Below the pieces are notes generated by a model that was not told the origin of the DNA, did no database searches, and saw only the letters and a program-made list of their open reading frames with translations. Of a stretch of 64,000 bases of DNA, positions 34,821-43,336 are shown one piece after another. The position numbers and the translations under genes were made by a program. The DNA comes from Planctomycetaceae bacterium (lineage in GTDB: Bacteria; Planctomycetota; Planctomycetia; Planctomycetales; Planctomycetaceae): the NCBI GenBank assembly GCA_019636285.1, contig JAHBXV010000013.1, forward strand, positions 62,001-126,000, read 5' to 3'. Within the stretch, counting starts at the first letter, position 1; every line of letters begins with the position of its first letter.

Positions 34821-35657
34821 ATGCTTCGTCGCCGACCCGAATTGAATGGTTCTTTGTCGCTGTCGAGCGGTCGCTGGTCCCTGCTGGCCATCGGATTCGC
34901 CTTGCTGGCCTCGGGCTGCATTTCCGCTCCCAATCGCCAGTTGCAGGGGAGCCTGTTGCGGTCTCAGCAGTTGTACGCCCAGAACCAGGCCCTGTCGCAG
35001 CAGCGCGATCAGTACGCGGCTGAACTGTCGATGGAACGCTCGTCCGCGATGGCGATGAAGCAGCAGCTCGATGTCGCCAACCAGCGACTGAACAACATGC
35101 TGTCGAGCAACGGCCAGCTTGAGCAGCGGATGCAGAGCATGCTGGCCAGCCAGTCGTCACCGCTGTCGGGCAACGCAATCCGCAGCCTGCAAGAACTTCG
35201 CCAACGATTTCCGCATTTTGAATTTGACCCCGCCACGGGCGTGCTGAAGTTTCCGACCGACATTCTGTTCGACTCTGGCAGCGACCGCATTCGTCCCGAA
35301 CCGCTGCGGGCACTCCAGGAATTTGCCCAGATCATGACGGGGTCCGACACACGGAATCTGAAACTGCTCGTCGTCGGCCACACCGATGACCGCCCGATCG
35401 GGAAGCCCAACACGAAGGCGCAGCATGCCACCAACTGGCACCTGTCGACCAACCGTGCGGACGCCGTCGTGCTGGCACTCTCGAAAGCGGGTGTTGCCGA
35501 TGCCCGGCTGGGAGCCGCCGGTTACAGCATGTACCAGCCGCGATCGCCGAACACATCGGAAGACGCCCGTCAGCGGAATCGCCGCGTCGAGATCTTCATT
35601 CTGCCGCCCGATTCACCGCTGGCCGGAAACTGGGATCCGGCCAATATGCTGAAGTAG
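34821..35657 (+). CDS. OmpA-family lipoprotein (peptidoglycan-binding C-terminus)
   Basis: Product of 278 residues. A leader ends in the lipobox LASGC (Cys32), a coiled-coil region of about 90 residues is rich in Gln (LQGSLLRSQQLYAQNQALSQQR), and then comes an OmpA/MotB C-terminal domain. The latter has FPTDILFDSGSDRIRPE, VVGHTDDRPIG, LSTNRADAVVLAL and RQRNRRVEIFI, the residues that bind diaminopimelate-containing peptidoglycan. It likely links the outer membrane or a cell-surface assembly to the wall. AAGGAG is 6 bases before the ATG at 34821; a longer frame with 33 extra codons has no leader. Confidence 0.88.
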   Translation: MLRRRPELNGSLSLSSGRWSLLAIGFALLASGCISAPNRQLQGSLLRSQQLYAQNQALSQQRDQYAAELSMERSSAMAMKQQLDVANQRLNNMLSSNGQLEQRMQSMLASQSSPLSGNAIRSLQELRQRFPHFEFDPATGVLKFPTDILFDSGSDRIRPEPLRALQEFAQIMTGSDTRNLKLLVVGHTDDRPIGKPNTKAQHATNWHLSTNRADAVVLALSKAGVADARLGAAGYSMYQPRSPNTSEDARQRNRRVEIFILPPDSPLAGNWDPANMLK

Positions 35658-35669
35658 GCAGGTCGTCAA

Positions 35670-36032
35670 TCAGCCCGCCATGAGCCGCAGGGCAGGACCA
35701 GGCACCGCTTCGAGTTCCTCGACGACTTCTTCCGAGCCGGAAGTGCGAAGGAAAGCATTGGCCTGGGGCGAGAGCTGGTAACGCAGGCGGCCATCCCGTT
35801 CGCCCACTTCGAACGTCAGGTAGCCATGGGCGATCAGCTTCCCATGGGCCTTTGATAGCGATTCCGAATCGACCCCGTCGAGCAATTCGATTCGATCGAT
35901 CCAGGGACGTTCGCGGGTGACCGCTTCACCCGGCGCGGCAGCGGGAATCGCGGCCAGTCGGCGGGCGTATTCCTCGAGAACCGCCCGGCATGCGGGAAAC
36001 TGTTGCAGCACGTCGTCGAGCCAGTCGTCCAT
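35670..36032 (-). CDS. small protein with winged-helix-like region, unknown function
   Basis: Product of 120 residues, opening MDDWLDDVLQQFPACRAVLEEY, and containing LSKAHGKLIAHGYLTFEVGERDGRLRYQLSPQA (about residues 57-90). The latter reads like a helix-turn-helix followed by a beta-wing, but no family was recognised. It ends 12 bases after the convergent OmpA lipoprotein stop. The ATG at 36032 has GAGG close upstream; the frame continues 29 codons further without supporting features. Confidence 0.55.
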   Translation of the reverse strand: MDDWLDDVLQQFPACRAVLEEYARRLAAIPAAAPGEAVTRERPWIDRIELLDGVDSESLSKAHGKLIAHGYLTFEVGERDGRLRYQLSPQANAFLRTSGSEEVVEELEAVPGPALRLMAG

Positions 36033-36174
36033 GTCCTCGAATATCGGATGGCCATTCGAGTGGCTCGAAGGTGGGGTCTCCCCCCGACAGGATCGTCGTC
36101 TCCGTTGTGGAACGATCAACCGGCGGAATCGTCAGGGCCAGCAGCCTTTCACATTTCGAGGTGGTGAACTCAAT

Positions 36175-36240
36175 CTTGTAACCCGAAGCGTCAGCGAGGG
36201 AGTGGGATGAACATCCCTCGCTGACGCTTCGGGTTACAAG
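36175..36240. repeat. LVTRSVSEG-type palindromic repeat
   Basis: A perfect inverted repeat with 26-base arms: CTTGTAACCCGAAGCGTCAG with GCGAGGG to its right (36175-36200), and the exact complement at 36215-36240. The loop of 14 bases is AGTGGGATGAACAT. The arm reads LVTRSVSEG in one frame, a phrase that recurs as spurious protein tails in planctomycete annotations. It lies 14 bases after the recombinase stop (minus strand) and 140 bases before the small protein start. Confidence 0.9.
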
Positions 36241-36253
36241 AAAACACTTCAGC

Positions 36254-37201
36254 CTAACCGCGCGGATGGCACTGCTCGTGAATGGATTTCAGTCGACTAT
36301 GGTCGACGTGCGTGTAGATCTGCGTCGTGCGGATGCTGGCATGCCCCATGAGTTCCTGCAAGGCGCGGATCTCGGCTCCACCGGCGAGCATGTGGGTCGC
36401 GAAGCTGTGCCGCAGAGTGTGCGGGCTGACGGAACGGCTGACTCCTGCCCGCAAGGCGGAGCGTTTCACGAGCTTCCAGACAAACAGGCGTGAAATGCGG
36501 CGTCCTCGCCCGCTTAGAAAGAGCGGGGCATCGTCCGATGTCGCGCCGAGCTTGGCGCGCTCGTGCTCCAGGTACTCGCGCACCCGCTGGACAGCCACCG
36601 GATTGAGCGAGACGAGCCGTTCTTTGTTCCCTTTCCCTAGGCAACGGCAGAAGCCCTCTTCCAGGCGAACGTCTCGCAGCGTCATCGTGCAGACTTCGGT
36701 GGCCCGGCAGCCGGTTGCGTACAACATGGTAAGAATCGCGCGATCGCGACGCGGAAAGCGATCTTCCCAATCGGGGGCGGCAAGCAGAGCGTCGACTTTT
36801 TCGGGGCTGAGGACTTTGGGCAGTTGCTCCCAAAGCTTTGGTCCGTTGAGGAGATCGACCACGCTCTCGCGGACGACTCCTTCGAGCATCAGGTAGCGGA
36901 AAAACATCTTGATGGAAACAAGATGTCGCCCCTGCGTTGAAACGGCGAGACCCGACTCCCGCAGATCGGCAAGATACTGCGTGAACAACGCCAGCTCGAC
37001 ATCCTGCAAACGGGCAGGGCCGTGCTCCGGGTACCACGCCAGAAACCGTGTGAGATCGCGTCGATACGCAGCCACCGTGTTGGCCGCGAGACCACACTCG
37101 GCCTTGAGATAGTTCAGGAAGCCGCCCAGGGCATCGCTGGGAACGGCCGATTCGGCGCGACGCGGACTGCCGGACGCCACGGGACGTTTGCGGGGAGGCA
37201 T
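36254..37201 (-). CDS. tyrosine recombinase XerC/XerD type
   Basis: Product of 315 residues. N-terminal SAM-like DNA-binding domain (FLNYLKAECGLAANTVAAYRRDL) and C-terminal catalytic domain with the full set of residues: Arg166 in YATGCRATEV, Lys190 in GKGNKER, His261-x-x-Arg264 in SPHTLRHSFATH, His287 in LMGHASI and Tyr296 in TTQIYTHV. This is the housekeeping form that resolves chromosome dimers at dif. Which of XerC or XerD it represents cannot be decided from this window. It lies 121 bases downstream of the ABC exporter gene, on the same strand. Confidence 0.92.
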   Translation of the reverse strand: MPPRKRPVASGSPRRAESAVPSDALGGFLNYLKAECGLAANTVAAYRRDLTRFLAWYPEHGPARLQDVELALFTQYLADLRESGLAVSTQGRHLVSIKMFFRYLMLEGVVRESVVDLLNGPKLWEQLPKVLSPEKVDALLAAPDWEDRFPRRDRAILTMLYATGCRATEVCTMTLRDVRLEEGFCRCLGKGNKERLVSLNPVAVQRVREYLEHERAKLGATSDDAPLFLSGRGRRISRLFVWKLVKRSALRAGVSRSVSPHTLRHSFATHMLAGGAEIRALQELMGHASIRTTQIYTHVDHSRLKSIHEQCHPRG

Positions 37202-37322
37202 CTGGATACCTGGACGTTTCCGCTACGATTTTGCACGACGACCAGCCGGGCGGACGTAGCGGGGTGACCTCCGGTGCGCATCGGCGAGGCGAGATCGCGG
37301 ACTGAAGGCGAAATCGGCCGGG

Positions 37323-39236
37323 CTACACGGAATCTGCCGGCAGATGTTCGTTGGACCCGATCTGACGAATGACCATTTCGCGATAGCGGCTGTCTCGCGC
37401 GAACAGTTCCGCATGCGTCCCGAGTTCGCGAATCCGTCCATCTTCGAGCACGACAATCGTACTGGCGTTGCGAATCGTGCTGAGGCGGTGAGCGATGACG
37501 AAACACGTGCGTTGGGTCATCAATCCGGCGAGCGCTTCCTGAATGAACTGCTCGCTCTCGGTGTCGAGGTTGCTGGTTGCCTCGTCGAGAATCAGGATCT
37601 TCGGCTTGCAGAGAATCGCCCGCGCGATGGCGATCCGTTGTCGCTGACCGCCGCTGAGCTTCACGCCTCGTTCGCCAATCACCGTGTCGAAGCCCTTTTC
37701 GAGCTGGTCGACAAATTCATCGACGCGGGCCAACCGGGCGGCCTCGCGGAGTTCATCCCACGTTGCATCGCGCTGCCCGTAGCGAATGTTGTCGCCGATC
37801 GTGCCATCGAACAGGAAGACATCCTGTTCGACGAGGCCGATCAACTGCCGGTACGACTCGACTTCGAGTTCGCGCAGGTCAATGCCATCGAGCCGCACGA
37901 CGCCCGAGGTCGGATCATAAAACCGCGCGACCAGATTGCAGAGTGTGGTCTTGCCCGCGCCGCTGGGGCCGACCAGGGCGATCGTGGTTCCGGCGGTGAC
38001 CGACAAGTTGATGTCGCTGAGGACCGGGCGGTCGCTGGCCGGGTAGTGGAAAGAGACGTTCTCGAAGTCGATACGCCCACGAACCTGATGGCGATCGACG
38101 GACCGCATGACGTGCCCTTCCGCTTCCATTTCTTTCGGCTCCGCCAGCAGATCAAGCACGCGATCCAGCCCGGCCAGACTGTTTTGCAGGGCCGTCGCGC
38201 TCTCCGCCAGCACCGCGAGAGGTTCCAGCAGCATCAGCAGGTAGACGAGGAACATCACGACGTCCCCCAGCGAGAGTTCGCCGCTGAGCACCTGCTGCCC
38301 CCCGTACCAAAGCATGCCGGCGGAAGCGATCGGGATCAGCAGTTCCCACAGGACTTCGACTCCCCGCGCCCACCACCAGGCCAGAATTTCCAGCCGAATC
38401 ATCAGATTGCTGCCGCGAACGAATCGCGTTCCTTCGGCCCGCTGCTGACCGAAGGCGCGAACGACGCGCATGCCGCCAAAGACTTCGGTGGCCTGTCCAT
38501 CGACGGTCTGTCGGGATTTTCGTACCGCGCGAAACAGCGGGCGAATCCGGCTGATCCAGGCCCGATGACTGAAGAAGACCATCGGAAGCAAGGCGAGCCC
38601 ACCCAGAAGTAAGCGGGCGTCGATGAATGCGAGAATGGCGAGGCTGCCGAGTAGCTGCACGATCGCCCGCCACGGGTTGTACAGCAGCCCGAAGACGAGT
38701 TCGCCCACGCTTCCGGCGTCTTCCCGCAGCAGGCTCGCCGCGCCGCCGGACTTCAGCTCTTGAACGCGATGCAAGGGGAGTCGGGCGGCGTGGTCGAACA
38801 ATTGATGGCGGACGCGAATCTGTAGCCGCTTCACGGTACGCGTCGCGATCCAGCGTCCCCACACGTGAACGACAGTCTTGACCGCCGAAACGGCCACCAT
38901 GATGGCGAGCGCGCCTTGCAGCAGATGTTCGCGGGTGGTGGGCCAGGTCCAGTCCGTGGGCCACCAGGATGGGCGCGAGGCATCGCCCAGGACATTGTCG
39001 ATGATGAACTTGGTCAGGAAGGGGGGAATCAATCCCAGGGACGTCGAGACCGTGACGGTGACCAGCGCGACCGCGATCCACGGGCGTTCGGGCCGAGCCA
39101 GTCGCCAGAACTCACGCACCAGCACGACGACACCACGCGTCTTGTCCTTCGCGGCTGACGCGGCTTCGCGTCGCGGGGACAAGTCTTCGAGGGTCTGCCG
39201 ATACCGAGCGCGACTGGAAAAGATCCGCCGAATCAT
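37323..39236 (-). CDS. ABC exporter, fused membrane and ATPase domains (MsbA/lipid-exporter-like)
   Basis: Product of 637 residues. About 50 basic residues are followed by six membrane segments (residues 55-340), then an ATPase domain with Walker A LVGPSGAGKTTL, Q-loop LIGLVEQDVFLF, signature KLSGGQRQRIAIARA, Walker B ILILDEATSN and the H-loop VIAHRLST. One half-transporter, expected to act as homodimer; likely substrates are lipids, peptides or drugs. The LolD-like ATPase gene lies 60 bases upstream on the same strand and the recombinase gene 121 bases downstream, so they may be one unit. Confidence 0.92.
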   Translation of the reverse strand: MIRRIFSSRARYRQTLEDLSPRREAASAAKDKTRGVVVLVREFWRLARPERPWIAVALVTVTVSTSLGLIPPFLTKFIIDNVLGDASRPSWWPTDWTWPTTREHLLQGALAIMVAVSAVKTVVHVWGRWIATRTVKRLQIRVRHQLFDHAARLPLHRVQELKSGGAASLLREDAGSVGELVFGLLYNPWRAIVQLLGSLAILAFIDARLLLGGLALLPMVFFSHRAWISRIRPLFRAVRKSRQTVDGQATEVFGGMRVVRAFGQQRAEGTRFVRGSNLMIRLEILAWWWARGVEVLWELLIPIASAGMLWYGGQQVLSGELSLGDVVMFLVYLLMLLEPLAVLAESATALQNSLAGLDRVLDLLAEPKEMEAEGHVMRSVDRHQVRGRIDFENVSFHYPASDRPVLSDINLSVTAGTTIALVGPSGAGKTTLCNLVARFYDPTSGVVRLDGIDLRELEVESYRQLIGLVEQDVFLFDGTIGDNIRYGQRDATWDELREAARLARVDEFVDQLEKGFDTVIGERGVKLSGGQRQRIAIARAILCKPKILILDEATSNLDTESEQFIQEALAGLMTQRTCFVIAHRLSTIRNASTIVVLEDGRIRELGTHAELFARDSRYREMVIRQIGSNEHLPADSV

Positions 39237-39296
39237 AGGTTCATGTTCCGACGCATTCGTCGCGTCGATCGGGTTAATGAACGGGCTTGAGCCGGT

Positions 39297-39995
39297 TCAT
39301 GCGGTGCTGGAAGCGAGGTCGCCCACGCGCGACGTTTCGGCGACGCGGCCGTCGCGAATGCGAATGACGTGATCGCCCGGTTCCAGGTACTCCTGTTCAT
39401 GAGTGACGATCACCACGGCCGCCCCGGCGTCGCGGCACAACCGCCTGAGATCGGCGAGGACCGCCCGGCTGTTCTGACTGTCCAACTCTCCGGTGGGTTC
39501 GTCGGCAAGAATCAATCGCGGATTCTTGAACAGCGCCCGCGCGATGGCCACCCGTTGCTGCTCGCCGCCCGAGAGTTGATTCGGTTTGTGGTCCAGCCGT
39601 GCTCCCAGCCCCAGACGCTCCAGCAACCGCGCCGCGACGTCGCGCTGCTGGGCGGTGATGCCCATCGGGAAGAACGGAATCAGGACGTTGTCCACGGCGT
39701 TCAGGTTCGCCAGCAGGTTGAAGTTCTGAAAAATGAAGCCGACGTCTTCCCGGCGATAGCGGTCCCGTTCGCGAGGCGAGAACCGGAAGATGTCGCGGCC
39801 ATCGACGCGAATGGAGCCGCTGGTCGGCGTGTCGAGGGCTCCCAGCAGATAGAGCAGCGAGCTTTTGCCGCTCCCCGACGGGCCCAGAATGAACGTGCAG
39901 GATTCATCGGCAATAGTGCACGAAACGTCGACGAGAGCCGGGACCGTCAATTGGCCGCGACGATACGTTCGAGAAACATGCTCGACTTCGATCAT
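39297..39995 (-). CDS. ABC transporter ATP-binding protein (LolD/MacB type)
   Basis: Product of 232 residues. Walker [14 protein letters not shown]-loop [17 protein letters not shown], signature [15 protein letters not shown], Walker [15 protein letters not shown] and the switch His in [13 protein letters not shown]. The FNLL/NAVDN stretch and GELDS are typical of the LolD/MacB/FtsE-like class. No FtsX-like permease lies next to it; the adjacent exporter already has its own ATPase. It therefore pairs with a permease encoded elsewhere, or this gene is orphaned. Confidence 0.88.
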   Translation of the reverse strand: MIEVEHVSRTYRRGQLTVPALVDVSCTIADESCTFILGPSGSGKSSLLYLLGALDTPTSGSIRVDGRDIFRFSPRERDRYRREDVGFIFQNFNLLANLNAVDNVLIPFFPMGITAQQRDVAARLLERLGLGARLDHKPNQLSGGEQQRVAIARALFKNPRLILADEPTGELDSQNSRAVLADLRRLCRDAGAAVVIVTHEQEYLEPGDHVIRIRDGRVAETSRVGDLASSTA

Positions 39996-40207
39996 GCCGA
40001 TCCGCCGCTTTCAGCCGTTAGCCCGAATACCGGCATCACCGGAGAGGAATCTGGGAATTCTAGTGTCTGCCACGGCTTCCTATTCGTGTGCCACTGCCTC
40101 TGCCAGTGTGCCCTTTAGCGATTCGCACAATACGCGATGCGTTGTCGGAGCCAGAGGGATGCACCAGTCAGGCGCGTCATGCACGACTCCGTCTCGTTGC
40201 CGCGAAA

Positions 40208-40912
40208 TCATTCCGGCGACAGATACATCAGGCGTCCGCACGATTTGCAGAACAGCAGCTTGCCGGTCTTGAGCTCCAGAATCTGCTGCATAGTCAGGCC
40301 GACATAACAGCTTCCGCAGGCTTTCGACTCGACCGGAGCCAGCGCGTCGGCCCCGAAGGCTTCCACCAGCCGACGATAGGTGTCGATCACGTTGGCAGGC
40401 AGGAACCGCTCGGCGGCGCCCACTTTTTCCTGCAACGCGACCAGTTCCGCATCTAGGCCGGGCAACTCGGCCGCGACCCCCTCGGACGTCTTCTTCAATT
40501 CCTCTTCCGCAGCCGCCACATGTTGTTCGGCATCGCGCGTCGCGGCCTGGGCTTCGTCGACCTGTTCGAGCGTTTCGAGGATTTCGTCCTCGAGGACACT
40601 CTTGGCCATGGTATCGGCTTCGATCTGGCCGCGAAGGATGTCGTACTCGCGGTTGGAGGCGGCCGCGTTGAGCTTGGCCTTCAGATCGGCGATCTTTGCT
40701 TCGTGTGTCTTCAGTTGCAGGTTCTTCTGATCGGCCGAGTGCCGCAACTGCTTGACGCGTTGCCGGGCCGTCTCTAGCTCCTGCTTTCGCTTGGCGACAT
40801 ATGCCTGTTTCGCGGTGATCCGCCGTGGTCCCTGTTCTTTGCGCTCGGTCACCCGCTGCAAGTCCTGGCGCAACTGATGCAAGTGGCTTAGCGCGGCCGT
40901 TGTCTCGCTCAT
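40208..40912 (-). CDS. coiled-coil C4 zinc-ribbon protein (CT398-like family)
   Basis: Product of 234 residues. Residues 1-165 form a long coiled coil (for example TERKEQGPRRITAKQAYVAK and AAASNREYDILRGQIEADT, which matches the family pattern V-x-x-x-R-E-Y-x-x-L). Residues 185-230 form a ribbon with CGSCYVGLTMQQ (Cys-x2-Cys) and LLFCKSCGRLMY (Cys-x2-Cys). Members of this family are thought to bind nucleic acid or help flagellar/secretion substrates; no role is settled for planctomycetes. The start ATG is the first in frame. Confidence 0.85.
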   Translation of the reverse strand: MSETTAALSHLHQLRQDLQRVTERKEQGPRRITAKQAYVAKRKQELETARQRVKQLRHSADQKNLQLKTHEAKIADLKAKLNAAASNREYDILRGQIEADTMAKSVLEDEILETLEQVDEAQAATRDAEQHVAAAEEELKKTSEGVAAELPGLDAELVALQEKVGAAERFLPANVIDTYRRLVEAFGADALAPVESKACGSCYVGLTMQQILELKTGKLLFCKSCGRLMYLSPE

Positions 40913-41038
40913 GGACTCTGCTTATTCCTCGTCAAAGAGCTGCGTGCGCACCCACCGGCCGTCCGGTCGCACGGTCACCCGATCACTGTAGCAGATTTCG
41001 CGAAAAACGTCGTCGCGGCGGCGAATTTTCCAGCCGTG

Positions 41039-41190
41039 CTGCATGTTTCACACGAGGTGTCGGCCCCGGAAAGCGGTCGATTTTGGGGGCTCACCAAGCC
41101 ACAAAGACTCGGAGAATGCCGACGAGGATATCCCATTAAAGCCTTCATTTTTCGTTCTTGTTTTCTCCGTGGCTTTGTGGCTTTGTGAGA
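41039..41190. repeat. inverted-repeat element, unit A
   Basis: About 150 bases. Left arm CTCACCAAGCCACAAAG (41090-41106) pairs with CTTTGTGGCTTTGTGAG (41173-41189) at 16 of 17 positions. The similarity continues inward through CGGAGAA/TTCTCCG. It starts with a block CATGTTTCACACGAGGTGTC and GGCCCCGG that is shared with unit B at 41263. Confidence 0.75.
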
Positions 41191-41262
41191 GTTTCTCTTT
41201 TGTCGGGCATTATCCACCACGGAGAAGCTGAGGGCTCGAAGACTCGACCCCAGCCACCCGTC

Positions 41263-41415
41263 GCCTGTTTCACTTTCGGTGTGTCGGCCCCGGCGAGAGG
41301 TAGATTTCGGGTCTCACCAAGCCACAAAGGCACGGAGAAATCCGGAAGGAAATTCGGAGTGCCGCCGTTAAAACTTGTCCTCGTCCCCTTTGTGTCTTCG
41401 TGACTCCGTGAGAAC
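41263..41415. repeat. inverted-repeat element, unit B
   Basis: A diverged copy of unit A in the same orientation, about 224 bases away. Shared blocks include GTGTCGGCCCCGG (41281-41293) and CTCACCAAGCCACAAAG (41313-41329). Its right arm near 41386-41412 is more degenerate (CTTTGTGTCTTCGTGACTCC). Confidence 0.7.
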
Positions 41416-41526
41416 ACACATCTTCTTTCGAGGCACAAATCGACACACAAAAACGCGAAACGCTTTCAGGACAGTCCCGGGGACGACCTGAAAGCGTTTG
41501 CGTTTCGTTCACGACCAGCGATGCGG

Positions 41527-43176
41527 CTACTTCAGGGCTGCCGCGAGGGTGTCGAGGAAGCCCTTGAGCTGACGGCTGCGCACGGGGTGCTGCAGCTTTC
41601 GCACGGCCTTCGCCTCGATCTGCCGGACACGTTCGCGGGTCACCTTGAAGATGCGGCCGACTTCCTCGAGGGTGTACGTGTAACCGTCACCCAGGCCGTA
41701 TCGCAGCTTGATGATTTCCCGCTCGCGATAGGTGAGCGTCTTGAGGACCGACTCGATCTTCTCCTTCAGCATCTCCTGAGTGGCGGCGTTGACCGGGCTT
41801 TCGGTCGCGTCGTCTTCGATGAAGTCGCCGAAGTAGCTGTCTTCGCTCTCGCCAACCGGGCGATCCAGGCTGATGGGGTGCCGCGAGATTTTCATCACGC
41901 GACGGGTTTCTTCGAGAGAAACGCCGGCGGCTTCCGCCGTTTCCTCCAGCGTCGGCTCGCGGCCCATTTCCTGCAGCAGCTTCTTGCTGACTTTACGGAG
42001 CTTGGACATCGTCTCGATCATGTGGACCGGGATGCGGATGGTCCGCGCCTGGTCCGCGATCGCCCGCGTGATCGCCTGGCGAATCCACCACGTCGCATAC
42101 GTGGAGAACTTATAGCCGCGGCGATACTCGTACTTGTCGACCGCCCGCATCAGGCCCGTGTTCCCTTCCTGGATCAGGTCCAGGAAGCTCAGGCCGCGGT
42201 TGCGATACTTCTTGGCGATCGACACGACCAGCCGCAGGTTCCCACCCGACAGATCGCGCATTGCCTGTTCGTAGGCGGCAAAACGCTCTTCGATTTCGCC
42301 CATCCGCTTGCGTAGCGTATCGGGCGTTTCGAGCGTCATCATCTTGAGGTCGCTCAACTCTTTTTCGAGGTTCGAGCGTTCTTCCTTCGCCGACTTCAGA
42401 TGCTTGAGGCTTTCGATCTGCCGCTTGAGATCGGTCATCCGACGCGAGATCTGCTCCAGCCGCTTCATCACCGGCTGCAAACGCTGAGTTCGCAGGCTCA
42501 GTTCTTCCAGCAGCGTCACCATCTTGCGACGGCGGACATACCGGCGGTGCTGAAGCTCTTTCTTGTCCGCGGCCGAAGTCTCCGCGCCCATTTCCTGTTC
42601 GAAGTCCGCGATACATTGCCGACGCAGCGTTTCCAGCGTCCGCAGGTTGTGCGGCATCCGTCCCAGGATCTGGTTCTTTTCCAGACCTTCGGTGACCGAG
42701 ACCTTGATGGTCCGATCGAACGGCAGTTCGCCGGCGTGGACTTTCGTCAGCACGTCGACCGACAGCTTGAGCGCGTAATCGCACTCCAGCAGGTGCCGAC
42801 GAAAGCGCTTCCGCGTCACTTCGATCTTCTTGGCGAGCGAAATTTCCTGCTCGCGAGTGAGCAAAGGAATCTCGCCCATCTGCGTCAGGTACATCCGCAC
42901 CGGATCGTCGATCCGGCGCGACTTGTCTTCGGCCGCTTCCTTAGCCTTCGGCTTGGCTCGTTGCGAGCGCTTCTTCGTGTCTTCGATAAAGATGCCGACC
43001 TTTTCGTCGGCAACGATCTCGAGTCCCATTTCATCGATCACGGCGAGAAGGTTGTCGAGCTTCTCGGGATCGGGAGCCTCGTCCGGAAGGTACTTGTTGA
43101 CCTGCGAGTAGGTCAAAAATCCTTGTTCCCGGCCCAGGGCGATGAGTTTATCGAGGCTCTCATCAAGTCGATGCAC
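41527..43176 (-). CDS. rpoD: principal RNA polymerase sigma factor
   Basis: Product of 549 residues. A sigma 1.1-like N-terminus of about 70 residues, an acidic-basic linker with [18 protein letters not shown] (region 1.2), and a long nonconserved insert. Region 2 is complete: [36 protein letters not shown] and [13 protein letters not shown]. Region 3, and region 4 with [15 protein letters not shown] and [17 protein letters not shown], complete it. It directs transcription of housekeeping genes. Start GTG at 43176 with AAGGAG 6-7 bases upstream. A TTGACA lies on its strand at 43279-43274, 98 bases upstream of the start, but the -10 is poor (AGACTT). It follows dnaG, as in the classic macromolecular synthesis operon, though rpsU is absent here. 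Confidence 0.95.
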   Translation of the reverse strand: MHRLDESLDKLIALGREQGFLTYSQVNKYLPDEAPDPEKLDNLLAVIDEMGLEIVADEKVGIFIEDTKKRSQRAKPKAKEAAEDKSRRIDDPVRMYLTQMGEIPLLTREQEISLAKKIEVTRKRFRRHLLECDYALKLSVDVLTKVHAGELPFDRTIKVSVTEGLEKNQILGRMPHNLRTLETLRRQCIADFEQEMGAETSAADKKELQHRRYVRRRKMVTLLEELSLRTQRLQPVMKRLEQISRRMTDLKRQIESLKHLKSAKEERSNLEKELSDLKMMTLETPDTLRKRMGEIEERFAAYEQAMRDLSGGNLRLVVSIAKKYRNRGLSFLDLIQEGNTGLMRAVDKYEYRRGYKFSTYATWWIRQAITRAIADQARTIRIPVHMIETMSKLRKVSKKLLQEMGREPTLEETAEAAGVSLEETRRVMKISRHPISLDRPVGESEDSYFGDFIEDDATESPVNAATQEMLKEKIESVLKTLTYREREIIKLRYGLGDGYTYTLEEVGRIFKVTRERVRQIEAKAVRKLQHPVRSRQLKGFLDTLAAALK

Positions 43177-43336
43177 CGTCTGCTCCTTCCGCGAGACCGG
43201 ACCTGGCCAGGGATGGCCGTCTGGTCAAGAACCCGAATGATTCCAAAAAAAAGTCTGCCGTCCGTCTACGTCTTGTCAAATTTTCGCTCTCCCCATCCGC
43301 ACGCGGGGAGCTTCGGCGAAATCGTACGATGGATCG

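Larger units (their letters stand above)
40913..41526. other. 614-base gene-free region with two diverged inverted-repeat elements
   Basis: Between the CT398-like gene start (minus) and the rpoD stop (minus). Mostly occupied by the two repeat units listed separately. The remaining sequence (40913-41035 and 41416-41526) contains no supported gene. Confidence 0.6.

Noticed and set aside
36030-36210. Plus-strand frame ending LVTRSVSEGVG as a protein-coding gene
   Set aside because: It reads into the palindromic repeat; such tails are a known annotation artefact in planctomycetes.
36175-36240. The perfect palindrome as a CRISPR repeat or a dif-like site for the nearby recombinase
   Set aside because: There is only one palindrome and no spacer-separated copies; the dif consensus is about 28 bases with 11-base arms and a six-base centre, unlike this 66-base structure.
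40081-40115. GTGTGCCACTGCCTCTGCCAGTGTG as a member of a repeat family
   Set aside because: Short CACTG/CAGTG arms only, single copy in the window; not enough to list as a repeat.
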